A stretch of DNA of 64,000 bases from Roseibium alexandrii DFL-11. GTDB lineage: Bacteria; Pseudomonadota; Alphaproteobacteria; Rhizobiales; Stappiaceae. The position numbers were made by a program, and so were the translations under genes. Shown one piece after another: positions 7,976 through 17,125 of this stretch. Location of the stretch: positions 2,761,203-2,825,202 of the forward strand of contig NZ_CM011002.1 in NCBI RefSeq assembly GCF_000158095.2. The letters are read 5' to 3'. Under the pieces are notes generated by a model that was given only the letters and a program-made list of their open reading frames with translations, was not told the DNA's origin and made no database searches. Each line of letters starts with the position of its first letter. The first letter of the stretch is position 1.

Positions 7976-8656
7976 ATGAAATTGCACACCCTCGGGGCAT
8001 GCATTGCCTTTCTCTTGTGGGTTGGGCACGCTCCAGCCAAAACAGTCACTGTCGAGACGATAGAAGTGTCGCCCGCCCAAGGTGAAGACAGTCCTGCGGC
8101 CTCCCCAGAAACGATCCCACTGGGAGATCTGCCGGGCACATTGGAAAGTGCTGATGAGGTGATTGTTGACGTCCCGGACGTCCTCCAGGATCGCCCGCAA
8201 ATCCTTTACAACAAGTCTTATTTGCCCAAACCCGTCGCCCGCATGCATTCCCAGATGATGGAGGCCGCTCTGTCCGGCGATATCAACCGGATGCGCATCA
8301 TTCTGGAAAGCAACGAGGTGATGCCAACACTGTCGTTCGGAGAAATTGAAGATCCGATTGATTTCCTGAAAGAGAGTTCCGGCGACGGAGAAGGCTTTGA
8401 AATCCTCGCGATCCTGGCCGATGTGCTGGATGCCGGTTTCGTGCATGTGGACGCCGGCACTCCGCAGGAAATGTATGTCTGGCCGTACTTCTCCCGTTAT
8501 CCGATCCAGGATCTAACGCCGGAGCAAAAGGTTGAGCTGTTCCGCATCGTGACATCCGGGGACTTTGCAGAAATGGAGCAGTACGGTGCGTGGAATTTCT
8601 ACCGGGTCGGCATTGGCCCGGATGGCACGCTGCATTACTTTGTCGCCGGCGATTGA
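7976..8656 (+). CDS. conserved secreted hypothetical protein
   Basis: 226 residues. A signal peptide (hydrophobic residues 5-17, cleavage near APAK) is followed by an acidic, Pro-rich linker to about residue 75, then a conserved globular part (NKSYLPKPVARMHSQMMEAA onward) that ends in HYFVAGD. The ATG follows AAAGGAGAAAG, a strong ribosome site. The globular part has the look of a Rhizobiales-wide periplasmic protein, but I know no assigned function. It converges with btaB, ending 10 bp away. Confidence 0.82.
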   Translation: MKLHTLGACIAFLLWVGHAPAKTVTVETIEVSPAQGEDSPAASPETIPLGDLPGTLESADEVIVDVPDVLQDRPQILYNKSYLPKPVARMHSQMMEAALSGDINRMRIILESNEVMPTLSFGEIEDPIDFLKESSGDGEGFEILAILADVLDAGFVHVDAGTPQEMYVWPYFSRYPIQDLTPEQKVELFRIVTSGDFAEMEQYGAWNFYRVGIGPDGTLHYFVAGD

Positions 8657-8666
8657 TCCGGATGGA

Positions 8667-9320
8667 TCACGGTTTGCGGAGTTCTGCCATAACGGCATAG
8701 CCGCGATAGATCGGCTTGTAGGAACATGTGGCGCCGTTGCCCTGCGCCAATTTCTGCAGTTCCTCGTGCAGATCCGCGCGCGGTGTTACATGGAAAGAGG
8801 CCAGCCATTTCATTAGAAGCGCTTTGAACCACACCGGCAGCCCCTCCTGCTGGCCGAAGTCGACGATGTGAATACGCCCTTGAGGAGCCAGGTGCGCCAA
8901 TCCAGCCGCCAGAGCCTCACGCCAAATCGGCATCATGGAAAGGGTGTAAGAGAAAAATACCCGTTCGAACTGGGTGATACCCAAAGGCTTTGGCGCCGCC
9001 GGGTCTGAAGCATCTCCGCGAACAAGGATGATCCGGTCTGAGAGGCCTGCTTTTTCGATATTCGCGCGCGCCGTCTCCAGCATCTGTTCAGAAATGTCGA
9101 GGCCATAAAACCGCGCCTTCGGATAGCGCTTTGCGGCGGCTATCAGGTTGCGGCCGGTTCCGCAGCCGAGCTCAAGAACGGCACTGCCGACCGGCGGCGC
9201 CAGATCCCGGATAAGCCGGTCCCGGCCGAGCAAATAATATTTGCGCGTCAGATCATAAATGTGGCGCTGGTTGCGGTAGACCGCATCCATCAGGCTAGCG
9301 GTGTCAGCAGTATGGCTCAT
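8667..9320 (-). CDS. btaB: BtaB-like SAM-dependent N-methyltransferase (betaine lipid synthesis)
   Basis: 217 residues with a class I methyltransferase fold. Motif I is LELGCGTG (residues 49-56), and the acidic SAM-ribose contact is in YGLDIS. The N-terminus (MDAVYRNQRHIYDLTRKYYL) is what BtaB proteins show. BtaB trimethylates diacylglyceryl-homoserine to the phosphorus-free betaine lipid DGTS. It lies 18 bp downstream of btaA on the same strand, so they form an operon. The assignment rests on motif plus neighbour; the fold alone would be generic. Confidence 0.9.
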   Translation of the reverse strand: MSHTADTASLMDAVYRNQRHIYDLTRKYYLLGRDRLIRDLAPPVGSAVLELGCGTGRNLIAAAKRYPKARFYGLDISEQMLETARANIEKAGLSDRIILVRGDASDPAAPKPLGITQFERVFFSYTLSMMPIWREALAAGLAHLAPQGRIHIVDFGQQEGLPVWFKALLMKWLASFHVTPRADLHEELQKLAQGNGATCSYKPIYRGYAVMAELRKP

Positions 9321-9338
9321 GACGTTTACCGCTCTCGC

Positions 9339-10601
9339 CTATCCTTTGAAGACGTAGAGGTGGAAACCGCCATAGATCGAGGATCGATCCTGGCGGCCGA
9401 GCTCAAGGCTCTCCTCAGCTTCATAGGTCCAGCGGTCCAGGATCTCGTCAGCAACACGGCCCGGCAAAAGGCTCGGTTCGGCAGCCGTCCGGAAGATCAC
9501 CCGCGCGCCCGGACGCGCCGTCCGCGTGATCTCGCTCCAAAGCGCATTGAGCTGGTGATCCGTCATCCAGTCCTGCGCATCAAGCAACACATAAGCGTCC
9601 AGCATATCCTCGCCAACGCTTTGCAGATGCTCGGTGAAGTTCCGGTTGAGGACCCGGACGCGGCCTGCGCGGTCGCGGATGTCTTCAAAATGATCACGCT
9701 TCAGATACGGCGGCAGAGGTCCGGATTTGCCCGTCGTTCCGCCATCTTGCGGCGCATACCCCCGGCCAAAGGCCTGCCACGCGAAGTAGTTGTCTGACAT
9801 GGAGAAATCGCACGCAAGTTTCTCCAGCCGTTCTTTCAGAACCGCAGACATGTTGCCGTCCGCATTGCCGGATACCAGCGCATCATATTGCGCCGGCGGA
9901 ATGCCCAAACCATAAAGAGACATCTTTTTCGATGTCGCCCAGCGGACCAGGCGCTTGTCAAACAGTGGTGCCAGAGCCGTGTCGAAGAAGCTGCGCTGCT
10001 CTTCAAGAGACTTGGCCCGGACCATGTGCTTGGGATCAATTCCATACAGGCGGGCGACCAGATGCCCTGCGCCAATACAGTAGCCCAGAAGACCATGATG
10101 ATAGAGGTCACGCGAGAACAGCGTTATGCGCTTGCGGCCCCAGTTGGCCAGGTCCCGGCCTTCCCAGTAGTGAATGGTTTCCGGATCGAGGTTGGCTTTG
10201 AGGAAACGCTCATACGCGGCAACGTTGGCCTTCTCATCCGCCTCACCGAAGAACCGGTAGAATGTCTCGTAGTTCGGGAAGTGCTTTGCCGCAGCGAGTT
10301 TCAAACGGCCGAGGGCGACGTGTGCCCGGTTCAAATCAACTGCGGTGATCTCTGCCGGGCTGGCTGTCAGGTAAGACATCACGTTGCAGCCACCAGACGC
10401 AATCGTCACCATCCGGCTTTCCGGGGTCAGACGGAGCGCCCGCATGTCTACATCCGGGTCTTCCCAGATTTGCGGATAGACCAGGCCCTTGAATGCGAAT
10501 GTAAAGAGCCGTTCCAGCATTCCATCCCGGGACGCGGCATCGGAGCGGTGCACCGCGTTTTTCAGACGTTTTTTGGATGCAGTTAACGTGCTCTGAGGCA
10601 T
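9339..10601 (-). CDS. btaA: BtaA: SAM:diacylglycerol 3-amino-3-carboxypropyltransferase
   Basis: 420 residues, DUF3419 family. The SAM-site blocks TIASGGCN (66-73) and AVDLNRAH (87-94) are clear, and FKGLVYPQIWEDPDVD near residue 40 is a BtaA signature. The enzyme moves the aminocarboxypropyl group of SAM onto diacylglycerol, the first step to the betaine lipid DGTS. Bacteria use this lipid to replace phospholipids when phosphate is scarce. btaB follows directly. A Pho box lies 52 bp upstream of the start. Confidence 0.94.
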   Translation of the reverse strand: MPQSTLTASKKRLKNAVHRSDAASRDGMLERLFTFAFKGLVYPQIWEDPDVDMRALRLTPESRMVTIASGGCNVMSYLTASPAEITAVDLNRAHVALGRLKLAAAKHFPNYETFYRFFGEADEKANVAAYERFLKANLDPETIHYWEGRDLANWGRKRITLFSRDLYHHGLLGYCIGAGHLVARLYGIDPKHMVRAKSLEEQRSFFDTALAPLFDKRLVRWATSKKMSLYGLGIPPAQYDALVSGNADGNMSAVLKERLEKLACDFSMSDNYFAWQAFGRGYAPQDGGTTGKSGPLPPYLKRDHFEDIRDRAGRVRVLNRNFTEHLQSVGEDMLDAYVLLDAQDWMTDHQLNALWSEITRTARPGARVIFRTAAEPSLLPGRVADEILDRWTYEAEESLELGRQDRSSIYGGFHLYVFKG

Positions 10602-10652
10602 CTCGCTCTCCCGGATCGCTGGTCGAAAGTTCCCTTGCGATACGGGAGAGTG

Positions 10653-10670
10653 ACGACAGTTTGGTGACGT
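10653..10670 (-). promoter_or_regulatory. candidate Pho box upstream of btaA
   Basis: Read on the minus strand, ACGTCAC-CAAA-CTGTCGT has the 7-4-7 layout of PhoB boxes (CTGTCAT repeats). The second repeat matches 6 of 7, and the first matches in its GTCA core. It lies 52 bp ahead of the btaA start, in line with phosphate control of betaine lipid synthesis in other alphaproteobacteria. Confidence 0.7.
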
Positions 10671-10745
10671 TCACGCCAGAATTGTGAGGTTATCCGGATA
10701 ATAGTCTTGCGCCGGAAATCCGGCGCAAGTCCGCTCTTTGAAGAG

Positions 10746-12014
10746 TTAGCGCGTGATGACGACGAAGTCTGTGCCAAGCCCCGTATTGCGCTGGAAGCTG
10801 CGGTCCGTCACGGTCAGAGATGTCCCCGGCGTCAACATTTTCGAAAGGTCTTCGGCCACCTTCTGCGGGATCTCGAGGCGATCCAGAATTTCGTATGATG
10901 CGCCGCCGCGTTCGCCCTCTGCAGAGACGGCAATCCACTCGACAGACGGGTCGCCCTGTTTGAAATCAAGAGCGGTGAAGACATGGGTGCCAATGTCCTC
11001 ACCGGTTCCCTTGATTGTAACGGGCGCGCTGTAAACATCGCGGAATTTACGGCGAACCCGGAGCTTGGCATTGTGCGGCTTTTCATACCCGGCCTCGCGA
11101 TAAATCCGCGCCACCAGACTGTCGGTGATGTTTCCGGTGATCGGCAGGTCCGCACCTTCCTGATAAAGCTCGATCGCTGCCCGGGTCTTGCGCCCGACCA
11201 CGCCATCGACCGGCCCGGCATTGTATCCAAGTTCGTTCAAAAGCCGCTGCAAAATCTTGTTTTTGCTCGGCGGCTTTTGCGGTGTGATGATCATCCGAAG
11301 CGGTCGATCGAAGTGAGGGTTTTCCGGTTCCGCTGCCGCTATAGGCGTCTGCAGGACGGCAGGCTGGATCGCACCGCGCAGCGCCGGATCCATGGCAATG
11401 TTCTGTGCGGACAAGCTTGCCACCTTGGTGGAGGGCGATAACGGCTGCGGCAGAGCGCTGTGCGTGACAGGCATTGGTGTTGCAGCTGCGCGCGTTACGA
11501 CGACGTGATTGCCGCGCGCTGTCATGCCGAAAATAGACTTGGCAAAGCTGCGCGGCAGACGGATGCAGCCGTGAGACGCCGGATATCCGGGAAGTTTGCC
11601 CTGATGAAGTGCAATCCCAGACCACGTCAGGCGCTGCATGAACGGCATCGGGGCGTTGTCATAAAGATTGGAGAAGTGCTTCCGCCGTTTTTCCAGAATG
11701 GAAAACACGCCCGTTGGGGTGCTGTTGCCACGTTTTCCGGAAGATATCGGCGATGTCTCTATCAATTCCGACCCGCGATAAACATCAATACGCTGCTCAT
11801 CGAGAGAAACAAGAAAATGCAACGGGTCCTGTTTTTGGACTTCGTCTGGCGCGCCCTCAACCGCTTCGCTGGCAAGGCTTGTTGAGCCTGCTGACAGGGT
11901 TAGAAAAGCCGCACAAGCGAGCTGCGAAAACATGCGGCTAGCGCCGCGCGATTTCGAAGGTCTTTCACCGTACTTCGTTACAAACATTCCCGAGCTCCCC
12001 AACGCAATACCCAT
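10746..12014 (-). CDS. L,D-transpeptidase (YkuD) with peptidoglycan-binding domain
   Basis: 422 residues. A hydrophobic export segment (residues 28-47) is followed by the YkuD domain (about 64-175), with H137 and the signature S147-H148-G149-C150-I-R152 holding the catalytic Cys150. A PG_binding_1 repeat lies near 255-305 (LLNELGYNAGPVDGVVGRKT). The C-terminal 110 residues are less familiar. Starts at 11987 or 11933 would also keep the signal. It acts in the periplasm, forming 3-3 crosslinks or attaching proteins to peptidoglycan. It is alone on its transcript and about 145 bp upstream of btaA. Confidence 0.92.
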   Translation of the reverse strand: MGIALGSSGMFVTKYGERPSKSRGASRMFSQLACAAFLTLSAGSTSLASEAVEGAPDEVQKQDPLHFLVSLDEQRIDVYRGSELIETSPISSGKRGNSTPTGVFSILEKRRKHFSNLYDNAPMPFMQRLTWSGIALHQGKLPGYPASHGCIRLPRSFAKSIFGMTARGNHVVVTRAAATPMPVTHSALPQPLSPSTKVASLSAQNIAMDPALRGAIQPAVLQTPIAAAEPENPHFDRPLRMIITPQKPPSKNKILQRLLNELGYNAGPVDGVVGRKTRAAIELYQEGADLPITGNITDSLVARIYREAGYEKPHNAKLRVRRKFRDVYSAPVTIKGTGEDIGTHVFTALDFKQGDPSVEWIAVSAEGERGGASYEILDRLEIPQKVAEDLSKMLTPGTSLTVTDRSFQRNTGLGTDFVVITR

Positions 12015-12353
12015 AAGCCCTCAGAAAACCTTACAAGTGAGCCGTGTATTTTGGGTTAGGACATAAGGTTACCAAATGGTTTCCAAGCGTCCAGCCCCTC
12101 TAAGCGCACCTTTCCTCGCACACTAGCGGGGGGCTGGCTGTTATTCACATCACAAATTCGAAGAGTTTCCGGGTGTGTTTTTCAGGACACATTCCTTGTG
12201 GCTGACGTCGCACCCCATTTTCCGGGATTTCGCTGAAGACTAATGGATGCAGTGTCATGCCGGGATCGCGGGTCGATACCTTGTCTGTGTACACGAAAGG
12301 GCTTATCTGCCGTCCAAGGCCTCGTCTGCCAGAACTTCAAGGAGCGTTTCACC
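12015..12353. other. intergenic region between divergent L,D-transpeptidase and ygfZ genes
   Basis: 339 bp holding the two divergent promoters. No convincing gene, RNA or inverted repeat is visible. An open frame reaching back to 12243 from ygfZ lacks a ribosome site and is treated as leader. Confidence 0.6.
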
Positions 12354-13244
12354 GTGTCATCCCCCAACATCGCACCGCTTCATGATCGTGCCCTGATCCG
12401 CGTCTCCGGCCCGGATGCCGAACACTTTCTGCAGAACCTCGTGACTGCCGACATCGATGAGCTCGCGGATCCGGGCTCGACGCTTTCCGCGCTTCTGACA
12501 CCCCAAGGCAAGATCCTCTTCGATTTCCTCATCTACAAACAGAACAGCGGCTACCTGATTGATGCGCCCAAAGAAACATCCGCGGATCTTTTGAAGCGCC
12601 TCACATTCTACCGTTTGCGGGCAAAGGTGGACCTGGAGGCTGCCGGTGAAGATGTCTGCGTGTTTGCTCTTTGGGGGGGAGACCTTTCAGACACCAACGG
12701 CGCCGAACTTGTGGTGATAGATCCCCGTCTCGCAGCGCTCGGCCAGCGGGTCGTCGGCCCTACAGGTTTTGCTGATGCGTCTGCGGCAACGGTCAAGGAT
12801 CTTGAAGCCTATGACGCCCATCGTGTTGCCCTCGGAGTTCCGGAGGGTCTGAAGGATTTCGCATACTCCGACATTTTCCCGCACGATGCGGATATGGATC
12901 AGCTCGGCGGCGTTTCCTTCAAAAAGGGCTGCTATGTCGGACAGGAAGTCGTCTCGCGCGTCCACCACCGGGGCACGGCCCGCAAACGGTTTATCCAAAT
13001 CGAGGCAGCGGGCGCGCTTCCGGAAAAGGGTACTTCCGTCATCGCGAACGACAAAAGCGTCGGCGAACTCGGCTCGTCCACAATGATCGACGGCCAAGCC
13101 TTTGGCGTTGCCCTGCTGCGCCTTGACAAGGTGCACCAAGCCATTGAAAACGGCGTCCCGCTGACCTGCGGAGATGTGGCCATCACCGTCAAGCTGCCCG
13201 ACTGGGCAGAGTTCGGCTGGCCGGATGCCAAGGCAGCAGAGTAA
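12354..13244 (+). CDS. ygfZ: YgfZ/GcvT-family folate-binding Fe-S maintenance protein
   Basis: 296 residues from a GTG at 12354, chosen because AAGGAG lies 9 bases ahead. The family signature K-G-C-Y-x-G-Q-E is at residues 191-198, and the N-terminus (HDRALIRVSGPDAEHFLQNL) is typical. YgfZ binds tetrahydrofolate and supports the repair or assembly of certain Fe-S enzymes. Candidate clients in this window include NadA, the radical SAM protein and ETF-QO, but that link is inference. The HD hydrolase gene follows after 25 bp. Confidence 0.93.
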   Translation: MSSPNIAPLHDRALIRVSGPDAEHFLQNLVTADIDELADPGSTLSALLTPQGKILFDFLIYKQNSGYLIDAPKETSADLLKRLTFYRLRAKVDLEAAGEDVCVFALWGGDLSDTNGAELVVIDPRLAALGQRVVGPTGFADASAATVKDLEAYDAHRVALGVPEGLKDFAYSDIFPHDADMDQLGGVSFKKGCYVGQEVVSRVHHRGTARKRFIQIEAAGALPEKGTSVIANDKSVGELGSSTMIDGQAFGVALLRLDKVHQAIENGVPLTCGDVAITVKLPDWAEFGWPDAKAAE

Positions 13245-13269
13245 CGTTCCACCCACCGACAGGGGTCCA

Positions 13270-13932
13270 ATGTCTGCTTCCCGTTCCGATGAGCCGCCCC
13301 GCGCCTGGCAACGCATGTTGTCCGGCCGCCGGCTGAACCTCCTGGACCCTTCGCCGCTCGACGTTGAGATTTCCGACATTGCCCACGGCCTTGCCCGTGT
13401 CGCCCGCTGGAACGGTCAGACCTACGGCGATCACGCCTTCTCCGTCGCAGAGCATTCACTGATCGTTGAAGATATCGCCCTTAGCCTGAAGCCCGATATC
13501 TCGCCGGACTGGCGGCTTGCAATCCTTCTCCACGATGCCCCAGAGTATGTGATCGGAGACATGATTTCACCGTTCAAAACAGTAATCGGTGAAGCCTACA
13601 AGGCGGTTGAACACCGTCTACAAGGCGCCATTCACCTGCGCTTCGGCCTGCCTGCGGAAATGCCGCAAACAATCAAGAAACTCTGCAAGCGGGCGGACAT
13701 CATCTGCGCCTATTTTGAAGCTGTCGAACTTGCCGGCTTCGAAGACAAGGAAGCTGCCAAAATCTTCGGCCGCCCCCGTGGCTATCCCGCCGATGAGGAT
13801 GGCAAGTTGCGGTATGGTCTGAAGCCTTTGCCCGTCGCGAAAGCAGAAATCTTGTTTATGGAGCGGTTCGAACTGATCGAAGCCCTACGGGAAGCTGGGA
13901 AAAAACCGAAAACCGGACGCGCCAGCAGGTGA
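13270..13932 (+). CDS. HD-domain hydrolase (YfbR-like)
   Basis: 220 residues from ATG 13270. The metal and catalytic residues of the HD fold are visible: H62 (FSVAEHS), H88-D89 (LLHDAPEY), E92 and D97. YfbR-type proteins are 5'-deoxynucleotidases, and this branch (preceded by MLSGRRLNLLDPSP) is common next to ygfZ in Rhizobiales. The tail after residue 205 is basic. Substrate is probably a nucleotide, unproven. It lies 25 bp after ygfZ, likely cotranscribed. Confidence 0.88.
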   Translation: MSASRSDEPPRAWQRMLSGRRLNLLDPSPLDVEISDIAHGLARVARWNGQTYGDHAFSVAEHSLIVEDIALSLKPDISPDWRLAILLHDAPEYVIGDMISPFKTVIGEAYKAVEHRLQGAIHLRFGLPAEMPQTIKKLCKRADIICAYFEAVELAGFEDKEAAKIFGRPRGYPADEDGKLRYGLKPLPVAKAEILFMERFELIEALREAGKKPKTGRASR

Positions 13933-14002
13933 CCTGACCGGCGAATAGCCCTACCTTCACATTACGCCCCAACGGCACTGATTTTTCGTTCTGGAACCCC
14001 GA

Positions 14003-14512
14003 ATGCTGCACGTGTGCTCCCTATCCCGGCTGAGCGAAACGGTTGAAAAAACCGGCGCCAAGTCACTCGTTACCCTGATCAATGCCGAGATGCCGGTGCC
14101 GACACCGCCAAGCATTTCTGCAGAGCGTCACTTGAACCTCTCGTTCAATGACATCCCGGCGCCGGTCAAGGGGCTGACCCCTCCAGGTGAAAGCCATGTT
14201 GAGCAGCTTCTGGCGTTTGTCCGGGCGTGGGACCGGACATCGCCTTTGGTCATTCATTGCTGGGCCGGGATCAGCCGCTCCACTGCGGGCGCCTATGTGA
14301 CGGCTTGCGCGCTCAATCCGGAGGCAGACGAATACACCATGGCCGCAACGCTGCGCCGCCATTCGCCCTCCGCAACGCCCAACCCTCGAATTGTTGCGAT
14401 GGCGGATAGAATCCTCAATCGTGATGGCCGGATGATCGACGCCATCCGGGGCATCGGGCGCGGAGCCAACGCTTTTGAGGGTGCCCCCTTCGAGATGCCC
14501 ATATTCGATTAA
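14003..14512 (+). CDS. protein tyrosine phosphatase family protein
   Basis: 169 residues. The P-loop HCWAGISRST gives the Cys-X5-Arg signature (C86 and R92), and D50 in FNDIP is a plausible general acid. This makes it a small dual-specificity/cyclin-dependent-kinase-phosphatase-like enzyme acting in the cytosol. It sits 12 bp before the NAD regulator gene, and tyrosine-phosphatase-like genes beside that regulator suggest cotranscription. The substrate could be a protein or a small phosphate ester. Confidence 0.87.
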   Translation: MLHVCSLSRLSETVEKTGAKSLVTLINAEMPVPTPPSISAERHLNLSFNDIPAPVKGLTPPGESHVEQLLAFVRAWDRTSPLVIHCWAGISRSTAGAYVTACALNPEADEYTMAATLRRHSPSATPNPRIVAMADRILNRDGRMIDAIRGIGRGANAFEGAPFEMPIFD

Positions 14513-14524
14513 CGAGGAGCCTTC

Positions 14525-15508
14525 ATGCCGCACCGGCACGCCAGCATTGAAATTGGTCTGAATGCGGTCATCGTGTCGGTCGCGGGTGGCATGCCGCAAA
14601 TCGTGCATGTGGAAGAACCGGAAAAGGATATGGCGGACAGCCTGCCCTTTGGTCCTTTCGACCCTCTCCATCACCGGACCTTCGAGATCGGGCTGCGCGC
14701 CTGGGTGGAAAACCAGACCGCGCTGCGGCTGGGCTACATCGAGCAGCTCTACACGTTTGGAGACCGGGGACGGCACAGGGTGTCGGGAGATGAGGGCCCT
14801 CATGTGGTGTCTGTCGGATATCTCGCTTTGACGCGTCAGACCCCGGATTCAGAAGAGACGCTGTCCCGCCATCACTCCGCATGGCGGTCCTGGTACGATT
14901 ACTTCCCTTGGGAAGACTGGCGGGCCGGACGGCCGGACTTGCTGGATACCGACATGCTGCCAGCTCTGAAGAGCTGGGCCGAAGAGCCACCGGCGGAAGG
15001 CGAGCCCCCCCGCGCTCTTGCCCGGAGTGAACGCGTCCACCTCGCCTTTGGCACCGGTGGAACCGACTGGGACGAAGAACGGGCTCTGGAACGTTTTGAG
15101 CTCCTCTACGAGGCGGGCCTTGTCGCCGAGGCCAAAAGGGATGGACGTCCGGCGGCCCTGAAGCGCGATGAGATCCCGCCGTTTGGCATTTCCATGGAGT
15201 TTGACCACCGCCGTGTTCTTGCCACCGCGATATCAAGGCTGCGCGGCAAACTCAAATACCGGCCGGTGATCTTTGAGCTCATGCCCTCGGCTTTCACCCT
15301 CACCGATCTTCAAAACTCGGTGGAAGCCATTTCAGGCCGCCACCTCCACAAACAGAACTTCCGGCGACTGGTTGAAAACGCCGACCTTGTGGAACCGACA
15401 GGTGCGACGTCAACGGCGACTGGCGGGCGGCCGGCGGCCCTCTTCCGGTTCAAGCATCAGCTCTTGAGCGAACGGCCAGCGCCTGGCCTACGCGTCGGCG
15501 GCCGGTAG
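14525..15508 (+). CDS. nadQ: NAD biosynthesis regulator (COG4111/NadQ type; Nudix-like plus winged helix)
   Basis: 327 residues. The first half (to about 190) has a degenerate Nudix-like layout with no usable Nudix box. The C-terminal part (about 245-318) is a winged helix with GRHLHKQNFRRLVENADLVE, close to the DNA-binding domain of NrtR. This build matches the family annotated as NAD regulator in alphaproteobacteria (NadQ), which controls nadABC. The nadA-nadB-nadC set 5-9 kb away, with a palindrome inside the nadA promoter, supports the assignment. The effector is likely NAD or a derivative. The name rests on recall of the family, not a search. Confidence 0.75.
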   Translation: MPHRHASIEIGLNAVIVSVAGGMPQIVHVEEPEKDMADSLPFGPFDPLHHRTFEIGLRAWVENQTALRLGYIEQLYTFGDRGRHRVSGDEGPHVVSVGYLALTRQTPDSEETLSRHHSAWRSWYDYFPWEDWRAGRPDLLDTDMLPALKSWAEEPPAEGEPPRALARSERVHLAFGTGGTDWDEERALERFELLYEAGLVAEAKRDGRPAALKRDEIPPFGISMEFDHRRVLATAISRLRGKLKYRPVIFELMPSAFTLTDLQNSVEAISGRHLHKQNFRRLVENADLVEPTGATSTATGGRPAALFRFKHQLLSERPAPGLRVGGR

Positions 15509-15759
15509 AACCCCCGAGAGCATCTACCCCTGCAACAAGGCCGCAGGCTGTCATTTCATCCTGATTTTTCTCAGCGCCATTAACCATAAGCTGCTGATTA
15601 TTTACGCAGATCTCAAGAAATTCTGCCAATTTCAAGCTTATTAACGGTCTTTCAAGGTTAAGCAGACATCTTGTCTTTCAGAGCGGACGTTTACACAACG
15701 TTAGCGATGATTGATCCGGCGTATTCGGACAGCGTGTATTGAGTTGGAGTTGGCTGCGT

Positions 15760-16986
15760 ATGTCTGGCCTTAAGTCCCGCGAAGTAAAGCGGTTTTCTAC
15801 TCGCAAAAACCAAGGTTCCCGCAGGATGGGTGCGCGTCTTCGACAGATGTCGCGTGTGCTTCTTGCAAGTCCGTTGCTGTTCTTCGGTCTCCAGGGCCAG
15901 GTCGGCAATCAGGACATTTTTGCCCTGATCAATGCAAAACATCAGGAAACGCCGCGCTGGATGCTGGCGCTGGAACCGGCAAACTTCACATCCCGCATTG
16001 CTCCGATGCTGGACCTTGCGACCCCGACCGTTCCGGACCACACAACAGCGCCACTTCTGACACTCACCTCTGCCGATAAAGATTTCGATGCAAAGCCCGT
16101 CCTTGGACTGGAGGACGTTGCCCGCAGCGTTCTGCCTGATACGCTTCCCGACGGCATCAAGACGAACGTGTCCTCCAAGGGAAACCGGAAAATCACCATG
16201 GCACCGGACCGGCACATGGTGGATCAGGCCGCCGGCAATCTCTTTGCGATGTCCAGTCTCATTTCGACCGAGAAAAAGCATGCAGACCTGCCGCGGGTGG
16301 CCTTCGTCAAGCCCGAACCATTGGATGAAAAATCCAGTTCCGATGAGTTCGAACCCGGTGCTCCGATCGATCTTCAAAAGGTCATGATGGCCCGCAATGC
16401 AGCTGCAGCCAGTTTCTCCCTCGTGTCGGCCTATGCGCCAGATTCGGTGAAAGAAACCAAAGAGCCGTTTGATGCACTCTTCGGCGCTGCAAAGTACGAG
16501 CAGGAATTGCCTCCACCGGAAGATCCCGACAACCCGCATTGGTGGGCCCAGGTCCCGCTTCCCCTTTCTGTCGGCACCCGCAAAGAACAAAAGTGTCTCG
16601 CAGAAGCCATCTACTTTGAGGCACGCGGCGAGTCTGAAGAGGGTCAAATCGCAGTTGCACAGGTGGTCTTGAACCGGGTCAAGAACCCGTCTTATCCGGA
16701 TTCCATCTGCGGTGTCGTTTATCAGAACAAGCACAAGCGCAACCGCTGCCAGTTCTCCTTTGCCTGTGATGGCATCCGCGACCGGATCGCAAGTCCCCGC
16801 GCCTGGAAAATCGCCGAGCGTATTGCCCGGGACGTCACCGACGGCAAGGAGTTCCTGAAGTTGGTCGACGCATCGACCCACTACCATGCCGACTACGTCA
16901 ATCCGCGGTGGGCGAAATCCATGGCCAAGCGCGGCAAGATCGGCCTTCACATCTTTTACAAGACTTACGCTGGCGGCTGGAACTAG
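15760..16986 (+). CDS. SleB-type cell wall hydrolase
   Basis: 408 residues from ATG 15760. A basic N-terminus precedes one hydrophobic segment (residues about 28-45), so the protein is exported or anchored. Then comes a long, poorly conserved, Pro/Ser/Asp-rich region to about 255. The hydrolase_2 (SleB) domain fills residues 270-405, with the signature EAIYFEARGE at 282-291, VVLNRVKNP, and CQFSFACDG. SleB proteins cleave peptidoglycan glycan strands. In non-sporing alphaproteobacteria they serve cell-wall remodelling. The 250 bp upstream are AT-rich and probably carry the promoter. Confidence 0.9.
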   Translation: MSGLKSREVKRFSTRKNQGSRRMGARLRQMSRVLLASPLLFFGLQGQVGNQDIFALINAKHQETPRWMLALEPANFTSRIAPMLDLATPTVPDHTTAPLLTLTSADKDFDAKPVLGLEDVARSVLPDTLPDGIKTNVSSKGNRKITMAPDRHMVDQAAGNLFAMSSLISTEKKHADLPRVAFVKPEPLDEKSSSDEFEPGAPIDLQKVMMARNAAAASFSLVSAYAPDSVKETKEPFDALFGAAKYEQELPPPEDPDNPHWWAQVPLPLSVGTRKEQKCLAEAIYFEARGESEEGQIAVAQVVLNRVKNPSYPDSICGVVYQNKHKRNRCQFSFACDGIRDRIASPRAWKIAERIARDVTDGKEFLKLVDASTHYHADYVNPRWAKSMAKRGKIGLHIFYKTYAGGWN

Positions 16987-17087
16987 AGCAAATCGCGTTT
17001 AAACGGATTCAGGTTTCGCTGTCACTCGGCTTTGCCTCGTACTCGAAATCTGAAGCAGCCTGTATTCAGTTAAACACGACTCGCTAG
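16984..17087. repeat. large imperfect extragenic inverted repeat
   Basis: A left arm (16984-17013, with GCGTTTAAACGGATTCAGG) and a right arm (17059-17087, with CCTGTATTCAGTTAAACACG) pair with a few mismatches around a 45-base middle. It lies between convergent genes and starts two bases before the SleB stop codon ends. It looks like a repeated extragenic palindrome and could end transcription from both sides. Confidence 0.55.
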
Positions 17088-17125
17088 AATCCAGCCCTCC
17101 TCCGGCACCTCCCCCTTTTCAGCAA

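Noticed and set aside
12243..12353. Longer N-terminus for YgfZ from ATG 12243
   Set aside because: The extra 37 residues have no family match, and a good ribosome site precedes the GTG at 12354.
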